Source: JANPJV01 sp031425695
GTDB lineage: Bacteria > Pseudomonadota > Gammaproteobacteria > Xanthomonadales > SZUA-5
Direction: 5' to 3'
DNA: 64,000 nucleotides
NCBI GenBank assembly: GCA_031425695.1
Contig: JANPJV010000212.1
Coordinates: 30,365 to 94,364 of the forward strand
The position numbers were made by a program, and so were the translations under genes. This document shows positions 54,058 through 62,813 of the stretch, piece after piece. Position 1 is the stretch's first letter. Each line of letters begins with the position of its first letter. A model generated the notes under the pieces. That model was not told the origin of the DNA. It did no database searches and saw only the letters and a program-made list of their open reading frames with translations.

Positions 54058-55008
54058 ATGAGCGCGATGCTTGCAGCGACGCCTTCCGCAGATGCGATCG
54101 CCGCGCTGCACCAGGCCGAAGCCCAGGTCAACGACGTAGTGCTCGGCAAGAGCGCCGAGGTGCGGCTGGCGCTGGTGTGCCTGCTCGCGAGTGGCCATCT
54201 GTTACTCGAAGACCTGCCCGGGGTCGGCAAGACCACGTTGGCGCAGGCGCTGTCGACCACACTGGATCTCAAGTTCGGGCGCGCGCAGTTCACCAGCGAC
54301 CTGTTGCCGGCGGATCTCATCGGGGTTTCGATCTTCGATCCGCAGACGCGACGGTTTGATTTCCATCCGGGTCCGATCTTTGCGCAGCTCTTGTTGGCCG
54401 ACGAGATCAATCGGGGCACGCCCAAGCTCCAGAGTGCGCTGCTGGAGGCGATGGCCGAGCAGCAGGTCACGGTGGATGGCGTGAGCCACCGCCTGCCGCC
54501 GCCCTTCATCGTGATTGCGACACAGAATCCGCTCGAGCAGAGCGGCACCTTCCCGCTGCCAGAATCACAACTCGACCGCTTCCTGTTTTCCTTGAACCTG
54601 GGCTACCCCGACGAGCGCGCGGAAAAAGCGCTGCTCGGTGCACGCGAGCGGCGCGGACTGATGAGCGAGCTCAAGCCGCGCCTCTCGGCCGAACGCCTGA
54701 TCGCGCTCCGCGCGAGCGCTGAGGCGCTGCACGCGAGCCCGGCTGCGATCGACTACGCATATGCGTTGCTGGCGGCCACGCGACGCGATCGTCGCGTGCG
54801 CATCGGGCTGTCGCCGCGCGCGGGCATCGGGCTCCTGCGCGCGGCCAAGGCCCATGCGCTGATCGTCGGCCGCCAGCATGTGCTGCCGGAAGACCTGCAG
54901 GCGGTGTTCGTGCCGGTCGCCCGCCATCGACTGGTACTCGCCACGGATGCCAGCGGCGATGGCCAGTCCGTCGCACGCGACCTGCTCGCCCAGGTGGCGA
55001 TTCCGTAG
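54058..55008 (+). CDS. MoxR-family AAA+ ATPase
   Basis: The 316-residue protein has Walker A LEDLPGVGKTTLAQ, Walker B LLLADEINRGTPK, the sensor ATQNPLEQSGTFPLPESQLDR and the lid PRAGIGLLRAAKAHA. MoxR proteins act as chaperone-like ATPases with DUF58/VWA partners. The ATG at 54058 is chosen because GGGGAG lies 6 bp upstream. It is first of a moxR-DUF58-tgpA set. Its stop codon TAG is the first triplet of repeat element H. Confidence 0.93.
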   Translation: MSAMLAATPSADAIAALHQAEAQVNDVVLGKSAEVRLALVCLLASGHLLLEDLPGVGKTTLAQALSTTLDLKFGRAQFTSDLLPADLIGVSIFDPQTRRFDFHPGPIFAQLLLADEINRGTPKLQSALLEAMAEQQVTVDGVSHRLPPPFIVIATQNPLEQSGTFPLPESQLDRFLFSLNLGYPDERAEKALLGARERRGLMSELKPRLSAERLIALRASAEALHASPAAIDYAYALLAATRRDRRVRIGLSPRAGIGLLRAAKAHALIVGRQHVLPEDLQAVFVPVARHRLVLATDASGDGQSVARDLLAQVAIP

Positions 55009-55167
55009 TGTAGTGCGGCATAAGTAACTGACTTTTATTTCCGATGCATTTTGACCCGAGGCTAGGCGAGAGGAGGAGGCATAGCTCTTCTATGGCGACG
55101 ACGAACAACGACGCATCGGAACAAAAGGGGCGGAAATAATGGCAGTTACTTGTGGCGCACTACACTA
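55006..55167. repeat. MITE-like element H between moxR and the DUF58 gene
   Basis: The 25-bp ends TAGTGTAGTGCGGCATAAGT and so on (55006-55030) match the inverted 55143-55167 with a few mismatches. A second inner dyad pairs TTATTTCCGATGCATTTTG with its counterpart near 55115-55140. The element is 162 bp, has no gene and begins with the moxR stop codon; the DUF58 start lies 14 bp after it. Confidence 0.75.
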
Positions 55168-55181
55168 AGGGCCATCTGTCG

Positions 55182-56201
55182 ATGGCCGGCCCGCTGCGAA
55201 CGCCAACGCCCGTGGCTCTCGAGCCGCCGCACGCGAACCTGTTCGAGCGCCTCTGGGCGTGGCTGGACCGGCGCCTGCCAAATCTCACGCGCCGCCACCG
55301 CAACGAACCGTTGCCGATCAAGCTCAACCGCCATCGGATCTACATCGTGCCGAGTGGGTTCGGACTTTTTTTCGCGGTGATGATGATGGCAATCCTCGCC
55401 GGAGCGCTCAACTACAACAACAACGGGGCACTGCTGTTCGGGCTGCTGCCGGTCAGCCTCGCGCTGATCTCGATGCTGCAGACCTTCCGCAATCTCGATC
55501 AATTGAGCCTGGTGCAGGTCCACGCCGATCCGGTGTTCGCCGGGGAGCCGGTGCACCTGGAATGGCACCTGCGCGCCGAGGACAAGCGCGCGCGTTTCGG
55601 CATCAGCCTGCTGCATGAGCGCGAGCGCCGCCACGTCGACATCGGCGAAGGCGCGACCGCGATCGTGAGCTTTTCCTTGCCGACCACCCAGCGCGGCTGG
55701 TTCAAGCCGGAGCCGATCCGGGTGTCGACGGTGTGGCCCTTCGGCCTCTTCCATGCGTGGAGCTACCTGCATTCGGATGTGCGCGTTCTCATCTATCCGC
55801 GCCCGGAAACACCGCCGGTGCCACTGCCGAGTGCGCCGGACCAGAATCGCCGCGGTGGCGGCGACAGCGGCGACGACGAGCTGCGCGCACTGCGCGACTA
55901 CGTGCCCGGTGATCCGATGCGCAGCATTGCCTGGAAGGCGAGTGCGCGCACCGGGGACCTGCTGGTGCGGCAGATGGAGGTGCCACGCGCCCGCGAGACG
56001 CAATTTGATTTCGATCGGATCGCCGGGCTCGGCCTGGAAGCAAAGCTTTCGCGGCTCACCCGCTGGGTGATCGAAGCCGAGCATGCCGACCTGCATTTCA
56101 GCCTGAAGCTGCCGGGCCAGCTGATTGGTCCTGCCAGCGGACACGCACACCGGCAGCGCTGCCTCAACCTGCTGGCCACGCATGCGCTCCCCGGCGCTTA
56201 G
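55182..56201 (+). CDS. DUF58 domain membrane protein
   Basis: The 339-residue protein has two adjacent membrane helices (about 55-95) and the DUF58 motif RDYVPGDPMRSIAWKASART near residue 245, typical of MoxR partners with a degenerate VWA-like domain. The ATG at 55182 follows TAAGGG by 10 bp; a GTG at 55152 would lie within repeat element H. It overlaps the next gene by 20 bp. Confidence 0.9.
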   Translation: MAGPLRTPTPVALEPPHANLFERLWAWLDRRLPNLTRRHRNEPLPIKLNRHRIYIVPSGFGLFFAVMMMAILAGALNYNNNGALLFGLLPVSLALISMLQTFRNLDQLSLVQVHADPVFAGEPVHLEWHLRAEDKRARFGISLLHERERRHVDIGEGATAIVSFSLPTTQRGWFKPEPIRVSTVWPFGLFHAWSYLHSDVRVLIYPRPETPPVPLPSAPDQNRRGGGDSGDDELRALRDYVPGDPMRSIAWKASARTGDLLVRQMEVPRARETQFDFDRIAGLGLEAKLSRLTRWVIEAEHADLHFSLKLPGQLIGPASGHAHRQRCLNLLATHALPGA

Positions 56202-58158
56202 CCCGACCCAGTTCGAATGGGTGCTGGGCGCGTTCGGCGCGACCCTCGCCGCGCACCTGCTGTGGCTGCCCGGCTGGTACGGGCTGCTGCTCGGCGCGGT
56301 GATCCTGGCTCGCTGGGTGCAGCGCCGTCGCTACGCCCGCGCCTGGCCCGGCTGGATCAAGTTTCCGCTGCTCATCGCGATTGTCGCGGTCGTGCTCGCC
56401 GAGTACGGCAACCCGTTCGAGCGCCAGGCGGGAACCGCCGCGCTGGCGGGCTTCGCCACGCTCAAGCTGATCGAGTCCGAGCGCCGCCGCGACGGGCTGC
56501 TGATGCTCACCGTCTGCCTGTTCCTGGTCAGCATGCAGTTCCTGTTCAACCAGGGCATCCTGATCTCGATGTACATGGTGGTGCCGACGCTGCTGGTGTT
56601 CCTGGCCCTGAGCGAGGTCAGCGCACCGCCGGGGACGCGCGGGGGTCTGTATTCGCGGCTCGGCCTGGTCACGCGCGAGCTGGTGCCCTTGCTGGCGGTC
56701 ACGCTGCCACTGACCCTGTTTCTGTTCCTCTCGGTGCCGCGCATGAGCGAGCCGCTGTGGGGCAACCCCAGCGAAACCAATGAGTCGCGCACCGGCCTCT
56801 CGGACGAGATGTCACCCGGCTCGATCACCGAGCTGCTCGGCGACGACACCCCGGTAATGCGGGTTACGTTCGATGGACCGCTGCCGCCGCAGTCGTCGCT
56901 GTATTGGCGCGGGCCGGTGCTATGGCGCTTCGATGGCCTCACCTGGCGTAGCGCGCGCGGTCTGCAGAGCCAGCGACGGCCCCTGGCCGGTCCGCAAAGC
57001 GGCGGGCCGGACGCCCTGCGCTATCACATATCGCTCGAGCCGACCGATCGCAACTGGTTGTTCCTGCTCGACTTTCCCACCGGCTTTCCAGCGGACGCAC
57101 GGCGCTTCCCGGATGGCCAGGTGGTGCGCAACCAGCCAGTTTTGAGCCTCTACAATTTCGATGCAAGCTCCGATCTGCAAGCTAGCGCACCCATTGGGCC
57201 GCGACTTGCAGACGATGAAACCGAAGGTGTCTTCCTGCCGCGGCCGGGCAATCCGCGCGCTGAAGAACTGGCGCGCTCCTGGGTTGCCGAGGTCGGGGAT
57301 GATCGCGAGGCGCTGGTCAACAAGGCGCTCGGCTATTTCCGCAACGAGCCCTTTACCTACACGTTGAGCCCGCCGTTGCTCGACAGCGCCGATCGCATGG
57401 ACGAGTTCCTGTTCGAGACCCGCCAGGGCTTCTGCGAACACTATTCATCCGCGTTCGTGGTGCTGATGCGCGGCGCCGGCGTCCCCGCGCGCGTGGTCAC
57501 TGGCTATCAGGGCGGTGATTTCAATCGCGTCGGCGGCTACCTCGTGGTGCGCAACTCCCACGCACACGCATGGGCCGAAGTGCTGATCCGCGGGCGCGGC
57601 TGGGTGCGCGTCGATCCGACGGCGGCAGTGTCGCCGGATCGCGTCGAGCAGGGAAACCTGGGCGCCAGCGGCAGCGCCTGGTCGCGCAACGCCTGGCTAC
57701 GTGACCTGCGCGATCGCTTCGACGCGATGCAAGCCTGGTGGAACCGGGCCATGGTGCGCTTCGACTTTACGCGCCAGAACGACTTCTTCTCGAATCTCGG
57801 CATCGATCCCGGCGACTGGCGCCATGCGGCAGCGTGGATGGGTGGCGGCCTTGGGCTGATCGGCCTGCTCACAGCCGCGCTCTTCTATCGCAGCCTGCTG
57901 CGCCGCCCGCAGGAGCCTGGCGCGCGTGCCTACGCCAAATTCTTGAAGCGGCTGCGCAAAGCCGGGGTCCAGCGTGGCGGCAGCGAAGGCCCACTCGATT
58001 TCGGTGATCGCGCAGCCAGGCAACTCCCGCAATGGGCGGACGACATTGCCCTCGTCAGTCACGCCTATGGGGTGACCCGGTACGGGCCGCTGGATGCGGC
58101 TGCGCTCACCCGGCTCGAGGGAGCGGTCGTCGCTTTTCTCGAGCGCTCGCGCGGCTGA
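56182..58158 (+). CDS. tgpA: transglutaminase-like membrane protein TgpA
   Basis: The 658-residue protein has a TgpA N-terminal multi-helix membrane part (about 5-190), a periplasmic transglutaminase core with the catalytic Cys in RQGFCEHYSSAF, His in NSHAHAWAEV and Asp in WVRVDPTAAV, one more membrane helix (about 555-575) and a cytoplasmic tail. TgpA of Pseudomonas is essential for viability. It ends the moxR-DUF58-tgpA set. Confidence 0.93.
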   Translation: MRSPALSPTQFEWVLGAFGATLAAHLLWLPGWYGLLLGAVILARWVQRRRYARAWPGWIKFPLLIAIVAVVLAEYGNPFERQAGTAALAGFATLKLIESERRRDGLLMLTVCLFLVSMQFLFNQGILISMYMVVPTLLVFLALSEVSAPPGTRGGLYSRLGLVTRELVPLLAVTLPLTLFLFLSVPRMSEPLWGNPSETNESRTGLSDEMSPGSITELLGDDTPVMRVTFDGPLPPQSSLYWRGPVLWRFDGLTWRSARGLQSQRRPLAGPQSGGPDALRYHISLEPTDRNWLFLLDFPTGFPADARRFPDGQVVRNQPVLSLYNFDASSDLQASAPIGPRLADDETEGVFLPRPGNPRAEELARSWVAEVGDDREALVNKALGYFRNEPFTYTLSPPLLDSADRMDEFLFETRQGFCEHYSSAFVVLMRGAGVPARVVTGYQGGDFNRVGGYLVVRNSHAHAWAEVLIRGRGWVRVDPTAAVSPDRVEQGNLGASGSAWSRNAWLRDLRDRFDAMQAWWNRAMVRFDFTRQNDFFSNLGIDPGDWRHAAAWMGGGLGLIGLLTAALFYRSLLRRPQEPGARAYAKFLKRLRKAGVQRGGSEGPLDFGDRAARQLPQWADDIALVSHAYGVTRYGPLDAAALTRLEGAVVAFLERSRG

Positions 58159-58246
58159 ACCGAAGCTGGCCTAAACGCCATTTAATGCGTCCGCCAAGCG
58201 CGTGCCGCGCTACTCTTTGCGACAGCATTGCTTGGGAGTGCCAACC

Positions 58247-58765
58247 ATGAAATCCATCCTGTTGAGCCTGGGCCTAACCCTGCTCGTCGGCTGTGCGAGC
58301 GTGCCGGAGCCGCTGCGCGGGGAATTCACTGATGTCGAGCCGGATGCTGCGATCGGCGCCACCGGGCAGGTGCGCTGGGGCGGTCGCATCGTCGAGGTGA
58401 TGCCCATGCCCGACACCACCTGCATCGAGATTCTCGGCATGCCCCTCGACGTGCGCGCGCGTCCGCTCGATCTCGATCACGGTACCGGTCGCTTCCGCGC
58501 GTGCAAGGGCGGCTTCCTCGACCCGGCCATCTTTGCCACGGGCCGCGACATCACCGTGACCGGCAGCGTCGTCGGCGAAGAAACCCGCGAGCTTGGCGAG
58601 TATTCCTATCGCATGCCGCGGATCGCCATCGACGAAGTGCTGTTGTGGCCCGAGCGCCCGCGCATCGAACACGTCCGCGTGCACGACGATCCCTTCGCCT
58701 GGCGGCGCGGCTGGTGGCCGGTGGGGCCAGTGTTCATCTACCGAAGCCGCCTGACACCGCGCTAG
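58247..58765 (+). CDS. Slp family outer-membrane lipoprotein
   Basis: The 172-residue protein has a lipoprotein signal with lipobox LVGC (Cys about 16). The Slp pattern is present: QVRWGGRIVEVMPMPDTTCI, RFRACKGGFLDPAIFATGRD, ITVTGSVVGEETRELGEYSY and MPRIAIDEVLLWPER. Slp is starvation-inducible in E. coli; its role is unclear. A glycine-rich loop is missing but the length is normal. Confidence 0.9.
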   Translation: MKSILLSLGLTLLVGCASVPEPLRGEFTDVEPDAAIGATGQVRWGGRIVEVMPMPDTTCIEILGMPLDVRARPLDLDHGTGRFRACKGGFLDPAIFATGRDITVTGSVVGEETRELGEYSYRMPRIAIDEVLLWPERPRIEHVRVHDDPFAWRRGWWPVGPVFIYRSRLTPR

Positions 58766-58781
58766 GACTTGATCTGGCTCG

Positions 58782-58872
58782 TGGTGGGTCTGCGCTATGC
58801 GCGGACCCTTTTGATCTGGATCTGCAGGGTCACCATCGGAAGAAGCGTCCGCGCGCAGCGCAGACCCACCAC
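58782..58872. repeat. inverted pair of family C units
   Basis: GGTGGGTCTGCGCTATGCGC (58782-58801) and GCGTCCGCGCGCAGCGCAGA (58845-58864) face each other around a 43-bp loop. It lies between slp and the convergent nfuA and may terminate both. Confidence 0.8.
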
Positions 58873-58917
58873 AAGCCCGCAGACCCACGAAGCGCAGCTG
58901 GCCAACGTAGATCCGCG

Positions 58918-59505
58918 CTACGCCCGCTTGTAGTAAGGCGCGTGGCCACTGGCGTGGTCGGTGACGTCGCGGACGGCGGTGACTTCGGGGACGCGGTCGC
59001 GCAGGGTCTTTTCGATACCGTGCTTGAGGGTCATGTCGACCTGGCCACAGCCGTGGCAACCACCGCCGAATTGCAGCACGACCTCGCCTGCGCCGGTGAT
59101 TTCTACCAGGCTCACCTTGCCGCCGTGGCTGGCGACGCCCGGGTTGATCTCAGTCTCGAGCACGTGGCGCACGCGCTCCTCGATGCTCGCATCCGGGCCC
59201 GGCACCTGGCCCTTGAGCCGTGGCGCGCGGATGGTCAGCTGGCCGCCAGTGCGCTCCTGCGCATAGGAGATGTCGAGCTCGGCCAGGAAGGGCGCGCTCG
59301 CGGCATCGACGAACAGGGAAAACCCGTCGCAATCGATGCCGAGATCGTCGTCGTTGACTTCGGTCGGCTCGCAAAACTCGAGCCGGCAGTCGCCTGCGGG
59401 CGTGCCGGGCTTGATGGCCGTCAGGCGAATGCCGAGGCCGGGGATGCCCTGCTGCTCGATGATTTTCTGGAAATACTCGCGCGCGGCTGTGTCGATCTCA
59501 ATCAT
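58918..59505 (-). CDS. nfuA: Fe-S biogenesis protein NfuA
   Basis: The 195-residue protein has an N-terminal degenerate A-type domain (MIEIDTAAREYFQKIIEQQG, without the usual cysteine trio) and a C-terminal NifU-like domain with the CxxC cluster site GGGCHGCGQVDMTLKHGIEK. NfuA delivers 4Fe-4S clusters under stress. The ATG at 59505 starts the family sequence. It is transcribed opposite to its neighbours. Confidence 0.95.
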   Translation of the reverse strand: MIEIDTAAREYFQKIIEQQGIPGLGIRLTAIKPGTPAGDCRLEFCEPTEVNDDDLGIDCDGFSLFVDAASAPFLAELDISYAQERTGGQLTIRAPRLKGQVPGPDASIEERVRHVLETEINPGVASHGGKVSLVEITGAGEVVLQFGGGCHGCGQVDMTLKHGIEKTLRDRVPEVTAVRDVTDHASGHAPYYKRA

Positions 59506-59597
59506 GGTCGTCCGAAGAAAAGCCAAAGCTTGCTGGCTGCGTATGATGCCTGCCCAAGGCCGCCCATTCCCGGCCGCCCGCACAGGAGCATTCAGCC

Positions 59598-59933
59598 ATG
59601 ACCGCCCTCGCCGAGCAGAACTGCGTGCCCTTGCGCGGCGCCGCGCACCAACTGGACGCTGCGAGCGCGACGGAACGGCTGGCCGAGCTCGCGGACTGGA
59701 AGCTCGAAGGCGATGCCGCTGCGATCTCGCGGACCTATCGCTTTCCCGACTATGTGAGCACCATCGCCTTCGTCAACGCGGTGGCCGCGATGGCCGAAGC
59801 GCAGGACCACCATCCCGATCTCGAGGTCGGCTACGGCCGTTGCCTGGTGCGCTACAACACCCACGATGTCGGTGGGCTTTCGCAGAACGACTTCATCTGC
59901 GCGGCCAAGGCGGACGTGCTTGCCGGCAGCTGA
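59598..59933 (+). CDS. phhB: pterin-4a-carbinolamine dehydratase
   Basis: The 111-residue protein has the PCD/DCoH pattern: AELADWKLEGDAAAISRTYR, NAVAAMAEAQDHHPDLEVGY (active-site histidines in DHHPD) and LVRYNTHDVGGLSQNDFICA. The enzyme recycles tetrahydrobiopterin for phenylalanine hydroxylase, which is not in the window. It overlaps the next gene by 14 bp if that gene starts at TTG 59920. Confidence 0.94.
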   Translation: MTALAEQNCVPLRGAAHQLDAASATERLAELADWKLEGDAAAISRTYRFPDYVSTIAFVNAVAAMAEAQDHHPDLEVGYGRCLVRYNTHDVGGLSQNDFICAAKADVLAGS

Positions 59934-61518
59934 GGCGACCGCCACGGCACGGCCGTGGCTCGGCGTCGCCGTGCGCTGCCTGCTCGCGCTCGCGTTGGGC
60001 CTGCTCGCGGCGTTCGTCATCGCCAGCCACGCCCTGGAGCGCTTCCTGGTGGCTGAAGCAAGTGCCGACCTGCAGCGGATCGAACGCGGTGCCAGCCGCC
60101 TCAGCTTCGAGTTCGAATCCCTGCGCGATCTCATTTCAGAGGGCGCGGTCGGGGCCGAGGAGGTAGCGCTCGCCGACGGCGTCGTGCACGCGCGGCTTCC
60201 CGACGGCCGCGCGAACCTGCGCCTCAACCTGCGCGGGCTGACGCTCGATGCACGGCGTTTTACGCAGGTCCAGCTGCGCATAGAGGCGAGCCACGCCTGC
60301 GAGCTGTTGCTGATTTTCGACGAGCCGGGCCAGCTCGAGGAATGGAGCGCTGCCCTGCCCTTGTCGCCGGGCTGGAACGACATCGCGCTCGAGCTCACCG
60401 AGCTGCCTTGGGTGCGCAGCGCAGATCGTGTTGCGGGGCGAGTGTCCACCGCGCAGGCCTGGGGCGGATCGAGCGGTCGCGTCGGCGAGATGCGGCTTTA
60501 CCTCGCCGGCCCGCCGCAGTTGATCATCGGGCTCGACCATGTGCGCTTGCTCGAGAACGCCGCGGCGCGCGTGCGCGAGCCGATCGTCTGGCTCAGCGCG
60601 GATGACGCATTGACGCGCATGCAACGCGAAGTTCCGATCGCCCCGGCGACGCATGCCGGCGTCCTGCTGCCCGTTTGGCAGGCGCGCCCCGAGGTGCTGC
60701 TGAGCTTGCGGGATGGCCTCCGTGCGCGCGATGCCGAAAGCCTGTTCTGGCCTGCTGGACGCGCGCTTCCGACAGCGACCGATACCGCGGTTGGAGCGCT
60801 GGCGGGCTGGACCGTGCCTGCCTGGGTGCTGACCCTGTATGTGCTCATCCTGGTGCTGGCGCGGTGGCGTCTCGATGCGGACACGCCCACGGGCGCCGGC
60901 ATCGACCTTGTGCTCGGGCTCGGTCCGCTGGTCGCGTTGACCGCCGGTCTGGGGCTCGGCGAACGCCCCACGCCGTCCGCACTCACCCTGCTGCTGCTCG
61001 CGCTCGCATACATGTACTCGCGCGTTGAACGGCAGACTTTCACGGTCGATCGAAAAGCAGGTGCGCGCGCTGGTCGCCCCGACAACGGCGCTGCGCTCGC
61101 CTGGCGCGACGCCTTGTTGATGACGGCGGGCATCGCACTCGCCATCGGCCTGACCGCGCTGGTCAGCGCACAGCCGCCACGTCCCGATGGCGAGCGTGCC
61201 CTGCTCTACCTGCCCTTCGTGGTGCTGCAGCAATTGCTGCTGCTCGGCTTCCTGCTGCCGCGCGCACGCACCCTGATGCCGACTGCGCCGGCAGCGTTTG
61301 CGGCGGTCCTGTTCGCGCTGCCACACGCCCCGAACTTCGCACTGATGGTCGGCAGCGGGTTCGTGGCCTGGCTCTGGTCGCGGCTGTTCCTGCGCTACCA
61401 GGCGCCGTTTCCCATCCTCGTGTCGCACTACCTGCTGGGCCTGGCCGCCGTGTTCTGCCTGCCGCCGGAGGTCTTGTTCTCGGCCGAGTCGAGCTTGCGG
61501 TTCTTCGTGGTGCGGTGA
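59920..61518 (+). CDS. membrane protein with beta-rich periplasmic domain and degenerate CPBP-like C-terminus
   Basis: The 532-residue protein has an N-terminal membrane helix (about 20-40), a soluble periplasmic domain of about 250 residues with beta-sandwich-like sequence (LRLNLRGLTLDARRFTQVQL), and a C-terminal bundle of six to eight helices. The last part (FVVLQQLLLLGFLLPRARTL, FALPHAPNF, HYLLGLAAVFCLPPE) follows the CPBP intramembrane protease layout, but the catalytic EExxxR motif reads QQxxxx. It may be inactive. The start is uncertain; TTG 59920 overlaps phhB. Confidence 0.65.
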   Translation: MPAAEATATARPWLGVAVRCLLALALGLLAAFVIASHALERFLVAEASADLQRIERGASRLSFEFESLRDLISEGAVGAEEVALADGVVHARLPDGRANLRLNLRGLTLDARRFTQVQLRIEASHACELLLIFDEPGQLEEWSAALPLSPGWNDIALELTELPWVRSADRVAGRVSTAQAWGGSSGRVGEMRLYLAGPPQLIIGLDHVRLLENAAARVREPIVWLSADDALTRMQREVPIAPATHAGVLLPVWQARPEVLLSLRDGLRARDAESLFWPAGRALPTATDTAVGALAGWTVPAWVLTLYVLILVLARWRLDADTPTGAGIDLVLGLGPLVALTAGLGLGERPTPSALTLLLLALAYMYSRVERQTFTVDRKAGARAGRPDNGAALAWRDALLMTAGIALAIGLTALVSAQPPRPDGERALLYLPFVVLQQLLLLGFLLPRARTLMPTAPAAFAAVLFALPHAPNFALMVGSGFVAWLWSRLFLRYQAPFPILVSHYLLGLAAVFCLPPEVLFSAESSLRFFVVR

Positions 61519-61526
61519 TCGCTTTC

Positions 61527-61600
61527 CGTGGGTCCGGACCTTGTCCTGACGCTTCTACTTCGCCGGAGAAAAGCGTTCGGACAAGGTCCGAACCCACGCA
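61527..61600. repeat. inverted pair of family B units
   Basis: CGTGGGTCCGGACCTTGTCC and AGCGTTCGGACAAGGTCCGA face each other around a short loop. This pair should fold into a strong hairpin and could terminate the upstream gene before the lipase promoter. Confidence 0.85.
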
Positions 61601-61755
61601 AAGCACGCTCTCTCCCCAAACGAAAATGAATCCTCCCTGACCGCTTGCGCGTCCATACGCCACCGTATAGTCTGCAATTGCCTGTCTGGGGACAGGTTTC
61701 CAAAGCCTTGTCAGAGGTTCTTCTGACTTTTTCGCGTCTCTCTGGGAGGGGAACC

Positions 61756-62685
61756 GTGATCCGATCATTTCTTCGCGCGCTGACAGTCATCATTGCACTG
61801 GGCTTGACCGTGCCCGCTTTTGCGCAATCTGGATACACGCAGACCCGTCATCCGATCGTGCTGGTGCACGGTCTCGGAGGCTTCGACAGCCTTCTTGGGA
61901 TTTACGATTACTTTTATGGGTTGCCCTCCGAGTTGCGCTCGGGTGGGGCTAGGGTCTACATCGCCAATGTTTCCTCGGCGAATTCGAGCGAGCTTCGTGG
62001 TGAACAGCTGATCCGTTACCTGGACGGCCTGCGCGCCACCTACGGCCACACCAAGTTCAACCTGATCGGGCACAGCCACGGCGGTGCCACCACGCGTTAT
62101 GTCGCCTCCGTTCGTCCGACCTTGGTGGCTTCCATCACCACCGTAGGCGCGCCGCATACGGGAAGCAAGGTGGCAGATGCGATCCGAACAGTGGCGCCCC
62201 CGGGATCTTTCCTGGAGCGTACGCTGGCCGGCTTCGTCAATGCGCTGGGCGTCTTCCTCGAGCTGCTGTCGGGCGATTCCGATCCGCAGAACGCGTTGGG
62301 TGCACTGGGTTCGTTGAACTCGGCGGGCGCGGCGGCATTCAACACGCGTCATCCGCAGGGCAAGCCGACCACCAGCTGTGGCCAGGGCGCGGCGGTCGTC
62401 AACAACATCCGCTACTACTCGATCGGCGGCACCAACGTGCTCAGCCATGTTCTCGACATCTCCGATCCAATGCTGGGTGCGGCCAGCCTGTTCTTCGGCT
62501 TCGAGGAAAATGACGGGCTGGTCGGGCGCTGCTCGAGCCACTGGGGTACCGTGCTGCGCGACGATTACGGCTGGAACCACCTGGATGAGGTCAACCAGGT
62601 GCTCGGACTGACCAGCTGGTTCGCGTCGAGCCCGTCGTCGGTCTATCGCGCCCAGGCCAATCGGCTGAAGGTCGCGGGGCTGTAG
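61756..62685 (+). CDS. lipA: secreted triacylglycerol lipase
   Basis: The 309-residue lipase (family I.1/I.2 type) starts at GTG 61756, with GGGAGGGG upstream. It has a signal peptide (cleavage after VPAFA-QS), the oxyanion loop VLVHGLGGFD, the nucleophile GHSHGGATTRY, the acid DGLV and the histidine SSHWGTVLRDDYGWNHLDEV. Many stretches match Pseudomonas LipA, including RLKVAGL at the end. Two cysteines (SCGQG and GRCSS) fit the conserved disulfide. It needs the foldase that follows. It should be secreted by a type II system. Confidence 0.95.
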   Translation: MIRSFLRALTVIIALGLTVPAFAQSGYTQTRHPIVLVHGLGGFDSLLGIYDYFYGLPSELRSGGARVYIANVSSANSSELRGEQLIRYLDGLRATYGHTKFNLIGHSHGGATTRYVASVRPTLVASITTVGAPHTGSKVADAIRTVAPPGSFLERTLAGFVNALGVFLELLSGDSDPQNALGALGSLNSAGAAAFNTRHPQGKPTTSCGQGAAVVNNIRYYSIGGTNVLSHVLDISDPMLGAASLFFGFEENDGLVGRCSSHWGTVLRDDYGWNHLDEVNQVLGLTSWFASSPSSVYRAQANRLKVAGL

Positions 62686-62710
62686 TCAGACGGGGTGTCG
62701 TCTGCCTGAC

Positions 62711-62800
62711 GTAGGTCATGTTGGCCGCGAAAGCGGACTACTTGACAGCTAGAAACAGCAAAGCGTCAAGTAGCTCGCTCACGCGAGCAACATGACCTAC
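62711..62800. repeat. REP-type inverted pair, family A, between lipase and foldase
   Basis: GTAGGTCATGTTGGCCGCGA on the left and CGTCAAGTAGCTCGCTCACG followed by CGAGCAACATGACCTAC on the right. It ends 1-2 bp before the foldase ribosome site AAAGGAG. Confidence 0.88.
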
Positions 62801-62813
62801 GAAAGGAGAATCC

